Of a stretch of 64,000 nucleotides of DNA, positions 1 to 8,894 are shown piece by piece (the stretch's first letter is position 1; every line of letters begins with the position of its first letter). A program made the position numbers and the translations under genes. The stretch covers positions 326,616 to 390,615 of the forward strand of contig JBCBNX010000004.1 of NCBI GenBank assembly GCA_039821555.1, in the 5' to 3' direction. Origin of the DNA: Bacteroidota bacterium. GTDB taxonomy: Bacteria > Bacteroidota > Rhodothermia > Rhodothermales > Rubricoccaceae. The notes beneath the pieces are model-generated. The model was given only the letters and a program-made list of their open reading frames with translations. It was not told the DNA's origin and did not search any database.

Positions 1-1
1 G

Positions 2-415
2 TGGGGCGAACCCGTCGGCATCTGGACGGACGAGCCCGACGCGGTCCTCGACAGCCTCGCCGCTCTCGACCACGTGACGGCCTATCGCCGCGAGGACATA
101 CCCGCGCGGATGCACTACAACGACCACCCGCGAATTCCCTCCGTCGTGGTCTTCGCCGACGCCGGATGGACCGTCACGAGACGATCCTATGCGGAGCAGC
201 GCCCCGCACGTCTATCCGGTGGCGCGCATGGCTACGACAATGCCTACCCGACGATGGGAGGCCTCTTCGCCGCGCGCGGGCCGAGCTTCCGGGTCGGCGC
301 CGTGACCCCGGCGTTTTCGACGGTGGACGTCTACGGTATCCTCACCGCTGCGATGGGCCTCGATCCGTCCCCTCACGAGGGCGACCCTGCCGTGCCTGCG
401 CAGGTGCTCCGGTAG
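2..415 (+). CDS. Nucleotide pyrophosphatase/phosphodiesterase family protein, C-terminal fragment
   Basis: The gene enters from the left edge, so only the last 137 residues are visible in the frame that stops at 415. The motif GAHGYDN near visible residue 77, followed by the MGGLFAARGPSF segment and a C-terminal VDVYGILTAAMGL stretch, matches the end of the alkaline-phosphatase-fold NPP family, where the motif His is a zinc ligand. Members hydrolyse phosphodiester or pyrophosphate bonds of nucleotides outside the cytoplasm. The nucleophile Thr and the other metal ligands lie outside the window, so substrate class cannot be judged. Family assignment is from motif reading only. Confidence 0.75.
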   Translation, partial: WGEPVGIWTDEPDAVLDSLAALDHVTAYRREDIPARMHYNDHPRIPSVVVFADAGWTVTRRSYAEQRPARLSGGAHGYDNAYPTMGGLFAARGPSFRVGAVTPAFSTVDVYGILTAAMGLDPSPHEGDPAVPAQVLR

Positions 416-464
416 AGGCGCGAACGGTGCGTTCTCCGAAGATGAGTCGGCTGGCGCGATGACG

Positions 465-629
465 CTAGCGAGCGGGTAGGACCTCGGACGTGGTCTGTTC
501 GACGGGAGGAACTGCTTCGTCCGGACCCACGACCTGCAGGAGTTCGTCGACGCGGCCGAGGCCACGGGTGGCGGCGTAGCCGAGTACAAGCAGCGCAGCA
601 GCAGCGATGAGGAGGACAGTCAGCAGCAT
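465..629 (-). CDS. Small single-pass membrane peptide (54 aa), unknown function
   Basis: A 54-codon frame begins MLLTVLLIAAAALLVLGYAA, one hydrophobic helix, and ends in a polar, acidic tail (about residues 27-54) with DE and VEQ clusters. It lies 267 bp downstream of the RND pump gene on the same strand and is convergent with the phosphodiesterase gene. Codon third positions are GC-rich as in real genes here. No Shine-Dalgarno sequence precedes it, which is normal in this window. It is too short to place in a family and could be a chance frame. Confidence 0.4.
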   Translation of the reverse strand: MLLTVLLIAAAALLVLGYAATRGLGRVDELLQVVGPDEAVPPVEQTTSEVLPAR

Positions 630-896
630 GGTAGCCAAAGGCCGAAGGAGGTAGAGTGCCGCGGTCCAGAAGTGCAGGTGGACAATGTGCTAGGCGGCAC
701 GGGATGTGTTTCAGTGCTACTACGATGCCGTGATGGCATCCGATGCATCGGTGCGGCACTGGAAGCCTTTCCTGCATGGAGAACGCACATCGAAGCGCTT
801 TCGAGTCGTCTTTGATGCCGTTAAATGTCGAGGTGCAGTCGGTCGAAACCGCAGGCGACTGGTACGTGAGTACCCAAATCCAGCAAGGCAGCCTGG
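630..896. other. Intergenic spacer, no convincing gene
   Basis: I find no coding frame with convincing composition here. A 6-bp hairpin (GATGCC / GGCATC, about 724-740) lies on the downstream side of the RND operon. It has no T-tract, so it is a weak terminator candidate at best. Confidence 0.3.
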
Positions 897-3800
897 CTAT
901 ACTGTGCGCATCGACGGGGTATCGGGGGGAGCCTCGCCTCGTTGCAGCCGGGTCGCGTCCTGCAGCGAGTCGTCCCCGTCGTAGGCATGCGGGGATGCGT
1001 CGTGCCCTCGGCCCTTGTGGCCGAAGCGCTTGCGCTCGAAGTGCCTGCGCCCGAAGTAGACGAGGACATCGTCCTGCCACTGGGCGAGCGCGGGGACGAG
1101 CAGGAGGATGACGAACGTGGCGAACAGAATGCCGAAGCTGAGGCTGACGGCCATCGGGATCAGGAACTGCGCCTGCACGCTGCGCTCCAGTAGGAGCGGG
1201 AGCATGCCGAGGAACGTCGTCACGGTGGTGAGCATGATCGGGCGGAACCGCAGCTTGGCCCCGGACACGATGGCCTCGCTTATCGGGAGGCCCTTGCGCC
1301 GCTGCTCGTTGACGAAGTCGACCAGGACGAGCGAGTCGTTCACGATCACGCCGCTCAGGCCGATCAGCCCGGCGACGCTCAGCATGCCGAGGTGCAGCCC
1401 AAACAGCAGGTGCCCCACGAGCGCGCCGATCAGCCCGAACGGGATCGCGGCCATGACGATGAGCGGCTGCACGTAGGACCCGAACGGGATCGCGAGCAGC
1501 ACATAGATCACGAAGAGCGCGAGCGGGAACGTCACCGCGAGCGCCTCCAGCGTCTCGGCCTGCTCCCGCTGCTCGCCCTCCACGTCGATGGTCAGGCCAG
1601 GGTACGTGTCTAAGAGCTTGGGGAGGGCCTCGGCCTGCACCTGCGCGGTGACGGCGTTGCCTGAGGAGATCGCCGGGTCGAGGTTGGCGGTGACGGCGAT
1701 GACGCGGCGCCCGTCGCGGCGGGTGATGGTCGTCGGCGCGGTGCTCATCGTGACCGTGGCGACGTCGTAGAGCGGGACGGCGGCGCCCTGCGGCGTGCGG
1801 ATGCGGTAGGCGCTGAGGTCGCCGAGGGCATCGCGTTCGTCCTCGGGGAGGCGCACGTAGACGCGCACGTCGTCGCGGCCGCGCTGGATGCGGACGGCCT
1901 CCTCGCCGAAGTACGCCGCCCGGACCTGCCGCGCGAGGTCTTCCAGCGTCAGGCCCAGCGTGCGCGCCTGCGGGAGCAGGTCGAGCTGGAGTTCCTGCTT
2001 GCCCGCCTCCTCGTCGTCGGCCACGTCGAAGACGCCCGCGTAGGTGAGGAGGTCGGCCTTGAGCGCGTCGGTGGCGGCGCGCACCACGGCGGGGTCATCG
2101 GCCGAGAGCTCAAACTCCACCGGCCCGCCGAACGTCACGGCGCTGGAGGCGAACGTTAGCGCGGTGGCTGCGGCGACCTCGCCCACCTCGGTGCGCCACG
2201 CCTGCTCGAACACCGCGGCTGAGAGATCGCGCTCTTCGGCCCCGGCCAGCTCGATGTTGACCTCAGCGACATGCGACTGACTAATGCCCGCCGTGCTCAC
2301 GTCGCCTTGCTGCGAGGGCTGATGGCCGACGATGACGTGGACGTTCTGGATCAGCGGCGCGTGGTCGGCGTCGAGGTCCTGCTGCAACGCCTCGGCGGCG
2401 GCGCGGCCCGCTGCTTCGAGGCGCAGCGCGACGGCCTCGGTCTGTGTGAGCGGCGTCCCCGGCCGCAGCTCGACCTGCGCGCGGACGTTGTTGCCCTCGA
2501 TCTCGGGGAAGAACGTGAACGGGATATAGCCGCCGACTACGAACCCGATGCTGATGGTGAGCAACGCCACCGCCGTGGCGATCACGAGGCCATAGCGCCG
2601 CACGCTAAAGCGCACGCTGCGGTCGAGCGGCCCCTCCACGAACCAGTTCAGCCCGCGCGAAAACGCGTAGCGCGCCGCGTCGATGCCGCGCGTGAGCGGG
2701 TTACTCGCCGGGCGCCCCTCGTGGGCGAGGTGGTTGGGCAGGATGAACAGCACCTCGACGAGCGAGAGCGCCAGCACTGCGATCACAATCGTTGGCAGGA
2801 CGACGAGCATCTTGCCGAGGGTGCCCGGGATGAAGAGCAGCGGCATGAACGCCGCCATCGTCGTGAGCACGGCGAAGGTGACCGGCCCGGCCACGCGAGA
2901 CGCGCCCCGGATGGACGCCGTCAGCGGCGACGCCCCCCGCTCGCGCTCCGCGACGATGTTCTCGCCCACCACGATCGCGTCGTCCACGACGATCCCGACG
3001 GCCAGGATGAAGCCGAAGAGCGAGATCATGCTCACGGACACGTCGAGCCAGATCATCACGGCGAAGGTGCCCATGAACGAGAGGAAGATCCCGAACGAGG
3101 TCCAGAACGCGAGGCGCGGGTTGAGGAAGAGCATCAGCGCGAGCACGACCAGCAGGAGGCCCTGGAGGCCGTTCTTGAGCAGCAGGTCGAGGCGGCTCCG
3201 CAGCACTTCGGACTCGTCCTGCCAGACGCCTGCCGAAACGCCGGGCGGGAGGACCGCCTGAATGTCCTCGGCGAGGTAGGCGTTCACCCGCTCCGCGATG
3301 TCGAGCGTGCGCTCGTCGCCCGTGCGCTGGACCTGGACGAACACGGCGGGCTCGTCGTTGAAGCGCGTCACGAGGCTCGCCCCCTGGAAGCCGTCCCGCA
3401 CCGCGGCGACGTCGCCGAGCCGGATCTGGGTGCCGTCGGACCGGCTAAGGAGCACGATGTCCTCGAAGTCGGCCTGCGTGTAGTTCTGGCCCTTGGTGCG
3501 GATGAGGATCTCCTCGTCGGCGGTCTCCACGCTGCCGCCGGGTAGGTCGAGGCTGGCCCGCCGCACCGTCGAGGCGATGTCGAGCAGCGTCAGCCCGTAG
3601 GCGCGCAGCGTTGCCTCGCTGACCTCGATGGACATTTCGTAGGGCCGTGTGGCGATGACGCTCACCGAGGAGATCTCCTCCGTCGCGGTGAGGTCGTCCT
3701 TGACGGCCTCGGCGAGTTCTTTGAGCGTCCGCTCGGGCACGTCGCCATAGAGCGCGATCTGCATCACGTTGCCCGGCGAAGCGGGTTCGAAGACGATGGG

Positions 3801-4175
3801 CTTCTCGGCGTCGGCAGGCAGCGTGGTGAGGCCGTCCACTTCGGTCTGGATCTCGTCGAGCGCCCGCGCCACGTCGGCCCCGCGCGCCAACTCGACCGTC
3901 ACCGTGCCGACGCCCTCAGCCGCCACCGACGTGATGCGTCGGATGCCCTCGATGCCCTCAACCTGCTCCTCAACGCGGCGGACGATGGCTTCTTCGATCT
4001 CGGCGGGCGTCGCCCCGGTGTAGGGCACGCGCACCTGCACCGCATCGAGGGTGATCTCCGGAAACGTTTCCTGCTTGATGCTCCCGACGCTGACGAAGCC
4101 GACGGCGAGGATGGTGAGCATCAGGAGGTTGGCGGCCACGCGGTGGCGAGCCATCCAGGCAATGGCGCGGGACAT
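897..4175 (-). CDS. RND efflux pump inner-membrane permease (AcrB/HAE1 family)
   Basis: At 1092 residues this has the usual length of a proton-driven RND pump. It starts MSRAIAWMARHRVAANLL, has a first transmembrane helix at about residues 13-33, then the porter domain (opening QETFPEITLDAVQV). The paired proton-relay aspartates of TM4 are present at D398 and D399 in VGIVVDDAIVVGE. The second half repeats the fold, ending in the LSVAGLIGLSGVIVNDSLVL helix. It would extrude drugs, lipids or metals from the periplasm or inner leaflet using the proton gradient. It is the last gene of the adaptor/TolC/pump group; 227 bp containing an inverted repeat separate it from the adaptor. Substrate cannot be inferred. 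The C-terminal 50 residues are His/Arg/Asp-rich and not conserved-looking. Confidence 0.95.
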   Translation of the reverse strand: MSRAIAWMARHRVAANLLMLTILAVGFVSVGSIKQETFPEITLDAVQVRVPYTGATPAEIEEAIVRRVEEQVEGIEGIRRITSVAAEGVGTVTVELARGADVARALDEIQTEVDGLTTLPADAEKPIVFEPASPGNVMQIALYGDVPERTLKELAEAVKDDLTATEEISSVSVIATRPYEMSIEVSEATLRAYGLTLLDIASTVRRASLDLPGGSVETADEEILIRTKGQNYTQADFEDIVLLSRSDGTQIRLGDVAAVRDGFQGASLVTRFNDEPAVFVQVQRTGDERTLDIAERVNAYLAEDIQAVLPPGVSAGVWQDESEVLRSRLDLLLKNGLQGLLLVVLALMLFLNPRLAFWTSFGIFLSFMGTFAVMIWLDVSVSMISLFGFILAVGIVVDDAIVVGENIVAERERGASPLTASIRGASRVAGPVTFAVLTTMAAFMPLLFIPGTLGKMLVVLPTIVIAVLALSLVEVLFILPNHLAHEGRPASNPLTRGIDAARYAFSRGLNWFVEGPLDRSVRFSVRRYGLVIATAVALLTISIGFVVGGYIPFTFFPEIEGNNVRAQVELRPGTPLTQTEAVALRLEAAGRAAAEALQQDLDADHAPLIQNVHVIVGHQPSQQGDVSTAGISQSHVAEVNIELAGAEERDLSAAVFEQAWRTEVGEVAAATALTFASSAVTFGGPVEFELSADDPAVVRAATDALKADLLTYAGVFDVADDEEAGKQELQLDLLPQARTLGLTLEDLARQVRAAYFGEEAVRIQRGRDDVRVYVRLPEDERDALGDLSAYRIRTPQGAAVPLYDVATVTMSTAPTTITRRDGRRVIAVTANLDPAISSGNAVTAQVQAEALPKLLDTYPGLTIDVEGEQREQAETLEALAVTFPLALFVIYVLLAIPFGSYVQPLIVMAAIPFGLIGALVGHLLFGLHLGMLSVAGLIGLSGVIVNDSLVLVDFVNEQRRKGLPISEAIVSGAKLRFRPIMLTTVTTFLGMLPLLLERSVQAQFLIPMAVSLSFGILFATFVILLLVPALAQWQDDVLVYFGRRHFERKRFGHKGRGHDASPHAYDGDDSLQDATRLQRGEAPPDTPSMRTV

Positions 4176-4182
4176 GGGGATT

Positions 4183-4362
4183 CGGTGTTGCGGTGTTGGG
4201 TTGAGAGGGGGGGTGTGGGGAGTAGGGAGGGTGGGCAGTGCTCGTGTGTGCTGATCTGCTGCACGTGGTGATCCACGTCACAAACAGAGCATGTCCGCGA
4301 TGCTCAAGGGCGGGTCTGGCTCAGAAGTCCGACACCCCACACCCAACCCTCCACTCCCCACC
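4183..4362. repeat. Face-to-face pair of G-rich heptad arrays
   Basis: Between the adaptor and pump genes, the plus strand at 4211-4238 reads as four degenerate 7-mers (GGGTGTG, GGGAGTA, GGGAGGG, TGGGCAG). The minus strand at 4360-4333 reads TGGGGAG, TGGAGGG, TTGGGTG, TGGGGTG. The two arms point toward each other across about 90 bp. An octamer CGGTGTTG also repeats at 4183-4198. Function unknown; the arms could pair in RNA. Confidence 0.55.
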
Positions 4363-4402
4363 GAGAATCGCAAGGGCATCCGACGCCCAGGTGCTCGATG
4401 CG

Positions 4403-5581
4403 TTACGATCCTGCGGTGCGCACGGGGAGGCCTTCGGTGACGACGGCGAGGTCGCTCACGATGAGCGCGGCGCGGTCGGGCAGCGCGGGCGCGGTCACGA
4501 CGACGCGGTCCTCCACGTCCTGCACCACCGTCACGGGATGCATCGCCAGCAGGCCGTCCTCGACGATCCAGACCTGCGCTCCGGTGTCGCTGTCGCGGAC
4601 AGCCACGCGCGGCACTTCGAAGTAACGGTCGAGTGCGCGGCCTGGCAGGGCGACCTGCGCGAAGGTGCCGACGAGCAGGGGCGCACGTTTCTCCGTCGCA
4701 GCGTACGGGCGCGGCACCCGGACGATCACCTGGATCTGCCGCGTGGCGGCGTCCATCGCGCCGTCGACGCGGTGCACGTAGCCCTCCCAGGCGGCCCCGT
4801 CGGTGTCGCGTGTGACGGTGGCGGGCATGCGTGCACGGCCGCGCGTCCACAGCCCGTCGATCAGGTCGGCCTCGCGGCTGCTCAGCGGCACGGCGATCTC
4901 GACCTCGGCGGTGGCATACACCGACGCGACGGCTTGCCCCGGCGCGACGTACTGGCCGAGGTCAACGGCTTTGGTGCGGACGCGGCCGCTGAACGGAGCC
5001 CTGACCCGCGTCCGTTCGAGGCGGGTGCGCGCGTCCTCCAACTGCGCGTCGGCGCTACGGAGCGCAGCCTCGGCGGTGCGCAGCTGTGGCTCACGGTAGA
5101 CCAGGCGGCCTAGCTCAGTAGAGTCGGGCGCTTCAGCCTCGCCGGTATGCGAGCGGAGCCGGTCCCACTCGTCTCGCGCCAGGGCGACCTCCTGCTGCGC
5201 CTGTAGCACCTCGACCTGGCGCTGCGTCACCTGCGCCTCGGCGATCTCGACCGCGTTCTCATAGTCCGCCGGGTCGATGGTCGCGAGCACGTCGCCTGCA
5301 CGAAACGCACCGCCTGTCACGAGCGAGGGCGCCACGGCCACGATGCGACCCGACACCTCGGCGGCGAGGTTGATCTCGCGCGTCGGCTCGACAGTCCCGG
5401 TGCCGTAGACCGGCAGGGCGCCCGATTGCGCTTCGAGCGGGCGCGTCTGGACGAGCGGAGCCTGCACGGGGCGCGCCTCGCGCGGCGGCTCGGGGCGCAG
5501 CGCCACGAGCATGACGGTGGCGACGATGCCCGCGACCAGGATTCCGAGGACGGACAGGATAGATTTCAGGTGGGCACGCAT
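4403..5581 (-). CDS. RND efflux periplasmic adaptor subunit (membrane fusion protein)
   Basis: The 392-residue product starts at ATG 5581 (MRAHLKSILSVLGILVAG), giving an N-terminal membrane anchor at about residues 8-28; the frame is open to 5668 but the upstream part is Pro-rich and has no signal. The order is: biotinyl-lipoyl half-motif (LAAEVSGRIVAVAPSLV, about residue 70), alpha-helical hairpin with many Gln/Ala/Arg (about 105-175), second lipoyl half (RVRAPFSGRVRTKAVDLGQ), then beta-barrel and membrane-proximal domains. It bridges the pump encoded downstream to the TolC-type channel encoded upstream. It forms one transcriptional direction with both; gaps of 227 and 244 bp contain repeats, so separate promoters are possible. 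Confidence 0.93.
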   Translation of the reverse strand: MRAHLKSILSVLGILVAGIVATVMLVALRPEPPREARPVQAPLVQTRPLEAQSGALPVYGTGTVEPTREINLAAEVSGRIVAVAPSLVTGGAFRAGDVLATIDPADYENAVEIAEAQVTQRQVEVLQAQQEVALARDEWDRLRSHTGEAEAPDSTELGRLVYREPQLRTAEAALRSADAQLEDARTRLERTRVRAPFSGRVRTKAVDLGQYVAPGQAVASVYATAEVEIAVPLSSREADLIDGLWTRGRARMPATVTRDTDGAAWEGYVHRVDGAMDAATRQIQVIVRVPRPYAATEKRAPLLVGTFAQVALPGRALDRYFEVPRVAVRDSDTGAQVWIVEDGLLAMHPVTVVQDVEDRVVVTAPALPDRAALIVSDLAVVTEGLPVRTAGS

Positions 5582-5690
5582 GGCAGGAGGCGTTGGGGCC
5601 GGTATGTGTGGCGTAGTAGGTGGGTGAGGTCGGATGGGAAGTCCGGGCATCGGGCAGCGCCGTTCCAATCCGGCACCGCTCTTCCCTTCT

Positions 5691-5796
5691 TGTCATGCTG
5701 AACTTGATTACTGGCATGAACCTGCGGTTTCAGCATCTCAGCAGAGCGCCGCAGCACATCAGTCGTCAGAGATCCTGAAACGAGTTCAGGATGACA
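5691..5796. repeat. Dispersed GTCATCCTGA-family palindromic element, copy 1
   Basis: Two palindromic units lie head-to-head. The first opens TGTCATGCTGAACTTG and closes TTTCAGCATCTCA (5740). The second opens GAGATCCTGAAA (5769) and closes GTTCAGGATGACA (5796). The same words recur at 30475-30541 and, more diverged, at 26491-26640. It sits between the TolC-like and adaptor genes and looks like a REP/BIME-type intergenic element. Confidence 0.65.
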
Positions 5797-5825
5797 CCTG
5801 AGGGAAGGTGGAAATGGACCTGGGA

Positions 5826-7292
5826 TCAGGCGTCGGGTTGGTCAGGATCCTCGATCCACGCCCCGCCGAGGGCGCGGTGGACGGCGAGCCGGGCGTCGGC
5901 GAGGGCGCGCTCAGCCCCGGCGAGCGAGGTCTGCACGCGGAGCAGGTTGCGGCGGGCGTCGAGGTAGGCGAGGTAGTCGCCCACGCCGCTGCGGTAGCGG
6001 GCCTCCTGCGCCTGCAGCGAGGCCTCGGCGGTGGCGCGTTCTTCCAGCAGCATCGCGTAGCGCGCCTGCTGCTTCTCGTAGCCCACGAGCGTCACGCCGA
6101 CCTCGCTGAAGGCCGTGCGTAGCGTCTTCTCATAGCTTGCCGCCAACTGCTCGTATTGTGCCTTCGTCACTTCGACGTTGGCGCGCAGCGCGCCGCCCTG
6201 AAAAATGGGCGCGAAGAGCGAGGTGGTAAGGTTGGTGAAGTACTGGCTTGTGTTCAGAAGCGCAGTCAGTTCACCGCTCTGCAGCCCGCCCGTCGCCGTC
6301 ATCGAGATTGACGGGAAGAGGCTCGCCTTGGCGGCGCCGATGCTCTGCCGCGCCGCTTCGAGGCGATGCGTGGCCGCCGCCAGGTCAGGGCGTGCTTGCA
6401 GGAGGTCGGAGGGCAGCCCGGCGGGGATCGGCGTGATCACGAAGTCAGGCGAACGCTCCGCGTCCAGTAGCGCCGCCACCTCGTCGGGATAGAGGCCGAG
6501 CACCACGCTCAGCCGCCCGTGCGCGTCGGCGATGCTGGCTTCGAGCAGCGGTACGTTGGTGCGCGTGCTCTCGAACTCCTGGCGCAGGCTATACAGCTCG
6601 AACGACGTGACGAGGCCCCGGTCGTAACGCTCGTCGGTAAGGTCAATGCGCTCCTGAAGCAGGCGCACGCTCTCCTCGGTCAGCCGAAGTTGCGTCTCCA
6701 GGTCGAGCAGTTCGAAGTAGATTGCGATCGTCTCCGCGAGGACGCCGATCTGGACCGAGCGAAGGTCTTCCGCGGTGGCGAAGAACTCGCTCTCCGCCGC
6801 GTTCGACTGGCTCCGGATGCGGCCCCACAGATCGCGCTCGTACGAGATCGAGCCGTAGAGCGAGTACGTGTCGTTTTCGAGCCGCTCCGGCACACCAGGC
6901 AGGTCCGATGTGAAGCCAGTGTTCGCGGGCGTGTTCGACCGGTTGGCGTCGAAGCCGATGCCGATGCTGGGACGCTCCGGCGCCCGGGCGATGCGGTACT
7001 GGTTCTGCACCTCCACGAGACGAGCGGCGGCGGCGCGGAGGTCGAGGTTGCGCGTCAGCGTCGTGTCGACGAGGCGGTCGAGCACGGGGTCGTTGTAGGC
7101 CGACCACCAGCGCGGCATCGGCCGCAGCGTGTCCGGCTGCGCGGCCTCGCCGAGGTCAAACTGAGCGGGCAATTCGACTTCGGCCTGCGTCTGCTGAAGC
7201 TCCGGTGCGAAGGAGCAGGCCCCCAGCATCGCCGCCAGGGCGAGCGCCAGCAGCGCAGCGCAGAGGGGGTAGAGAAACGGAACGCGGTCCAT
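5826..7292 (-). CDS. TolC-family outer-membrane efflux lipoprotein (NodT/OprM type)
   Basis: From ATG 7292 (MDRVPFLYPLCAALLALAL) the product has 488 residues. A lipobox MLGAC ends the signal peptide, so the mature protein should be acylated like OprM. Two outer-membrane efflux repeats follow: WWSAYNDPVLDRLVDTTL near residue 50 and the long Ala/Gln-rich coiled-coil helices, with a second set opening in the LQARPDLAAATHRLEAARQ stretch near residue 300. It is the exit duct for the adaptor/pump pair downstream. The frame is open up to 7364, which would overlap the preceding gene by 17 bp; the lipoprotein signal argues for the internal start. Confidence 0.92.
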   Translation of the reverse strand: MDRVPFLYPLCAALLALALAAMLGACSFAPELQQTQAEVELPAQFDLGEAAQPDTLRPMPRWWSAYNDPVLDRLVDTTLTRNLDLRAAAARLVEVQNQYRIARAPERPSIGIGFDANRSNTPANTGFTSDLPGVPERLENDTYSLYGSISYERDLWGRIRSQSNAAESEFFATAEDLRSVQIGVLAETIAIYFELLDLETQLRLTEESVRLLQERIDLTDERYDRGLVTSFELYSLRQEFESTRTNVPLLEASIADAHGRLSVVLGLYPDEVAALLDAERSPDFVITPIPAGLPSDLLQARPDLAAATHRLEAARQSIGAAKASLFPSISMTATGGLQSGELTALLNTSQYFTNLTTSLFAPIFQGGALRANVEVTKAQYEQLAASYEKTLRTAFSEVGVTLVGYEKQQARYAMLLEERATAEASLQAQEARYRSGVGDYLAYLDARRNLLRVQTSLAGAERALADARLAVHRALGGAWIEDPDQPDA

Positions 7293-7347
7293 GGTCGACG
7301 GGACGTATCGGTGAGGGAAGCGGGTAGAGCGATCAGGACGCGAGCGA

Positions 7348-8097
7348 TCAGGGTGCGAGGTCATCAGGCATGTCGTGCAGGGCGGCGGTGTCCAGGCCGG
7401 CGGTGTCCAGGCCGAGCGGGACGGCGCCCGTCAGCGGTCCCTGAAACGAATCCTGGTTGTCCATGCGGAGCGCGCTCACGCGGCCCAGCAGCTCAATCCG
7501 CAGCGGCTCGCTCAGGCGATGCGAGGTGAGCGTCCAGCCCGTCGGCAGGGTCGGTGTATACGCTTTCCTCAGCAGGGTCCGCGACACCTCGATGAAGCGC
7601 TCGCCCGTCGGACTAGCCAGGATGCGCACGGTGCGGCCCGCGTCGAAGTGCAGCACGTGGTACTTCTCCAGGGAGACACGTCGGACGAGGCCGTCGTCGT
7701 CGGCAGGCTCGCGCAGGTCGATCAACTCGACGACCTGAACGAAGCGCCGGTCGAAGGCCGCCATGTGGCTGTAGGTGCCGCGTTCGCAGCCGGGCGACTG
7801 GAGAAACTCAGCCCGGTCCGCCAGCCCGACGCGCGGGTCGTTCTTGCGCCAGAGCAGCCACGTGGCCGGGAACGAAAACGCCTCGAAGGCCTCGGGCGTC
7901 CAGTCACGCGTCGCCCATACGTCGCGCCCGGCTAGATTGAGCACCTCGTAGCCAGACCCTTCTTCCCCCAAGACCGGGGCGTCTGCGGCGCAGTGCTCCT
8001 GCTCTCCGTAGGAGCGGAACGCTAGCACGGTCATCATGGAGACAGCGATGCCAACCAGGGCCGCGAAGACGACGAGGGAGCGAGCGAACGTGTTCAT
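7348..8097 (-). CDS. Membrane-anchored hypothetical protein in the RND efflux cluster
   Basis: I do not recognise this 249-residue protein. It begins MNTFARSLVVFAALVGIAVS, a single N-terminal anchor (about residues 8-28), with the rest probably periplasmic. The body is mixed alpha/beta with two Cys (H-C-A-A-D near residue 36 and G-C-E-R-G near 104) that could form a disulfide. It lies 55 bp upstream of the TolC-like gene and 99 bp downstream of an LTxxQ-type gene, all in one direction, so it is probably co-expressed with the efflux system. A 15-bp tandem duplication near its 3' end (7383-7412) encodes GLDTAGLDTA. Confidence 0.75.
   Translation of the reverse strand: MNTFARSLVVFAALVGIAVSMMTVLAFRSYGEQEHCAADAPVLGEEGSGYEVLNLAGRDVWATRDWTPEAFEAFSFPATWLLWRKNDPRVGLADRAEFLQSPGCERGTYSHMAAFDRRFVQVVELIDLREPADDDGLVRRVSLEKYHVLHFDAGRTVRILASPTGERFIEVSRTLLRKAYTPTLPTGWTLTSHRLSEPLRIELLGRVSALRMDNQDSFQGPLTGAVPLGLDTAGLDTAALHDMPDDLAP
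7383..7412. repeat. 15-bp direct tandem duplication inside a coding 3' end
   Basis: The unit CGGCGGTGTCCAGGC occurs twice without spacing and adds a repeated pentapeptide near the C-terminus of the 7348-8097 gene. The unit length equals that of three other tandem duplications in this window. Confidence 0.8.
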
Positions 8098-8196
8098 GGT
8101 AGGCGCTGAGGCCGTGGTCGGAGCACCGAAGCGTCGTCCGGGGTGGCGGGTCTCCGGCGAGTAGCCGGGTGCCCCGACCGGGATGGGGCGCGGCGT

Positions 8197-8667
8197 TTAG
8201 TTCCGGAAGCGGGCACGCATCTCGGCCTGGCGCTCCTCTTCGATTTCCTTCCAAGCGTCGAGTTGGTCGTCGGTGAGGTGGTCCCTCAACTGTGATTCCG
8301 TGCGGTCTCGAACGTCCTCAATGTCCCCGCGCATCTTGCGCAGGGCGCGCATGCTCGGGCGGCCGTTCGCGCTGGGGTTTTGCGGGTCGATGCCATACTC
8401 CTGCAGCACGGCAAGCCGCTCCAGCATGTCCGCCTCCAAGATGGGAGCGACAGCGTAGCGCTGCTCCTCGTTGAGATCGAGGCGGAACAGCGTGTCGTCA
8501 ACCTGGCGGCTGATGCGCTCGCGCGCCTCCGCGTTTGGAGCAGCTGGTTGCGCGAACACAGGAGCAGCAAGCAGCAGCGAGAGCGCGGCGAGGAGGCCCA
8601 GGCTGAGAGGGCTAGCGCCGGTGAGCGGGGGCGAGGCGGGCAGGGTGCGTGCGAAGGTTCGGGTCAT
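8197..8667 (-). CDS. Periplasmic LTxxQ-like (Spy/CpxP-type) protein
   Basis: Start ATG 8667 (MTRTFARTLPASPP) gives 156 residues with a signal peptide ending near APVFAQPA, so export to the periplasm is expected; ATGs at 8691 and 8712 are alternatives. The mature part is almost entirely helical and charged and holds two LTxxQ-like motifs, DLNEEQRYAV and HLTDDQLDAWKEI. In Spy/CpxP proteins these motifs mark ATP-independent periplasmic chaperones or stress sensors. Its place directly upstream of the envelope-protein/efflux genes and downstream of an AraC regulator fits an envelope-stress role. The motif match is short, so family membership is tentative. Confidence 0.7.
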   Translation of the reverse strand: MTRTFARTLPASPPLTGASPLSLGLLAALSLLLAAPVFAQPAAPNAEARERISRQVDDTLFRLDLNEEQRYAVAPILEADMLERLAVLQEYGIDPQNPSANGRPSMRALRKMRGDIEDVRDRTESQLRDHLTDDQLDAWKEIEEERQAEMRARFRN

Positions 8668-8860
8668 GGTCGAATACGGTTTTCTGTTCATCGTGGGCCC
8701 GGTCGCCGACATGCGTCCGGGGTGCTCGCCGACCAGGCGATCTCGTGCGAGAGCGAGCCTGGTGCGGCGACGGGAGCCAAGATGGCCAGCTCGCTACGCC
8801 GAGCTGTCCAGAGAGCTATGGGTGGATGTCCAGATTCCTGTTTCCGGACAGCAGGACGCG

Positions 8861-8891
8861 AAAAACGCCCAGAGTCGCCGATGTTGGCGAC
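8861..8891 (-). terminator. Probable intrinsic terminator of the AraC-type gene
   Basis: On the minus strand just after the AraC-type stop codon, GTCGCC and GGCGAC form a 6-bp stem with a 6-nt loop. A T5 run follows eight bases later. The distance between stem and T-run is longer than ideal, hence moderate confidence. Confidence 0.4.
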
Positions 8892-8894
8892 GGC

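Noticed and set aside
706..984. 92-codon plus-strand frame near the left edge
   Set aside because: No domain, atypical composition, and its 3' third is antisense to the RND pump C-terminus.
2271..3545. 424-codon plus-strand open frame opposite the RND pump
   Set aside because: Antisense shadow: low-complexity His/Glu/Arg composition and complete overlap with a clear AcrB-type protein.
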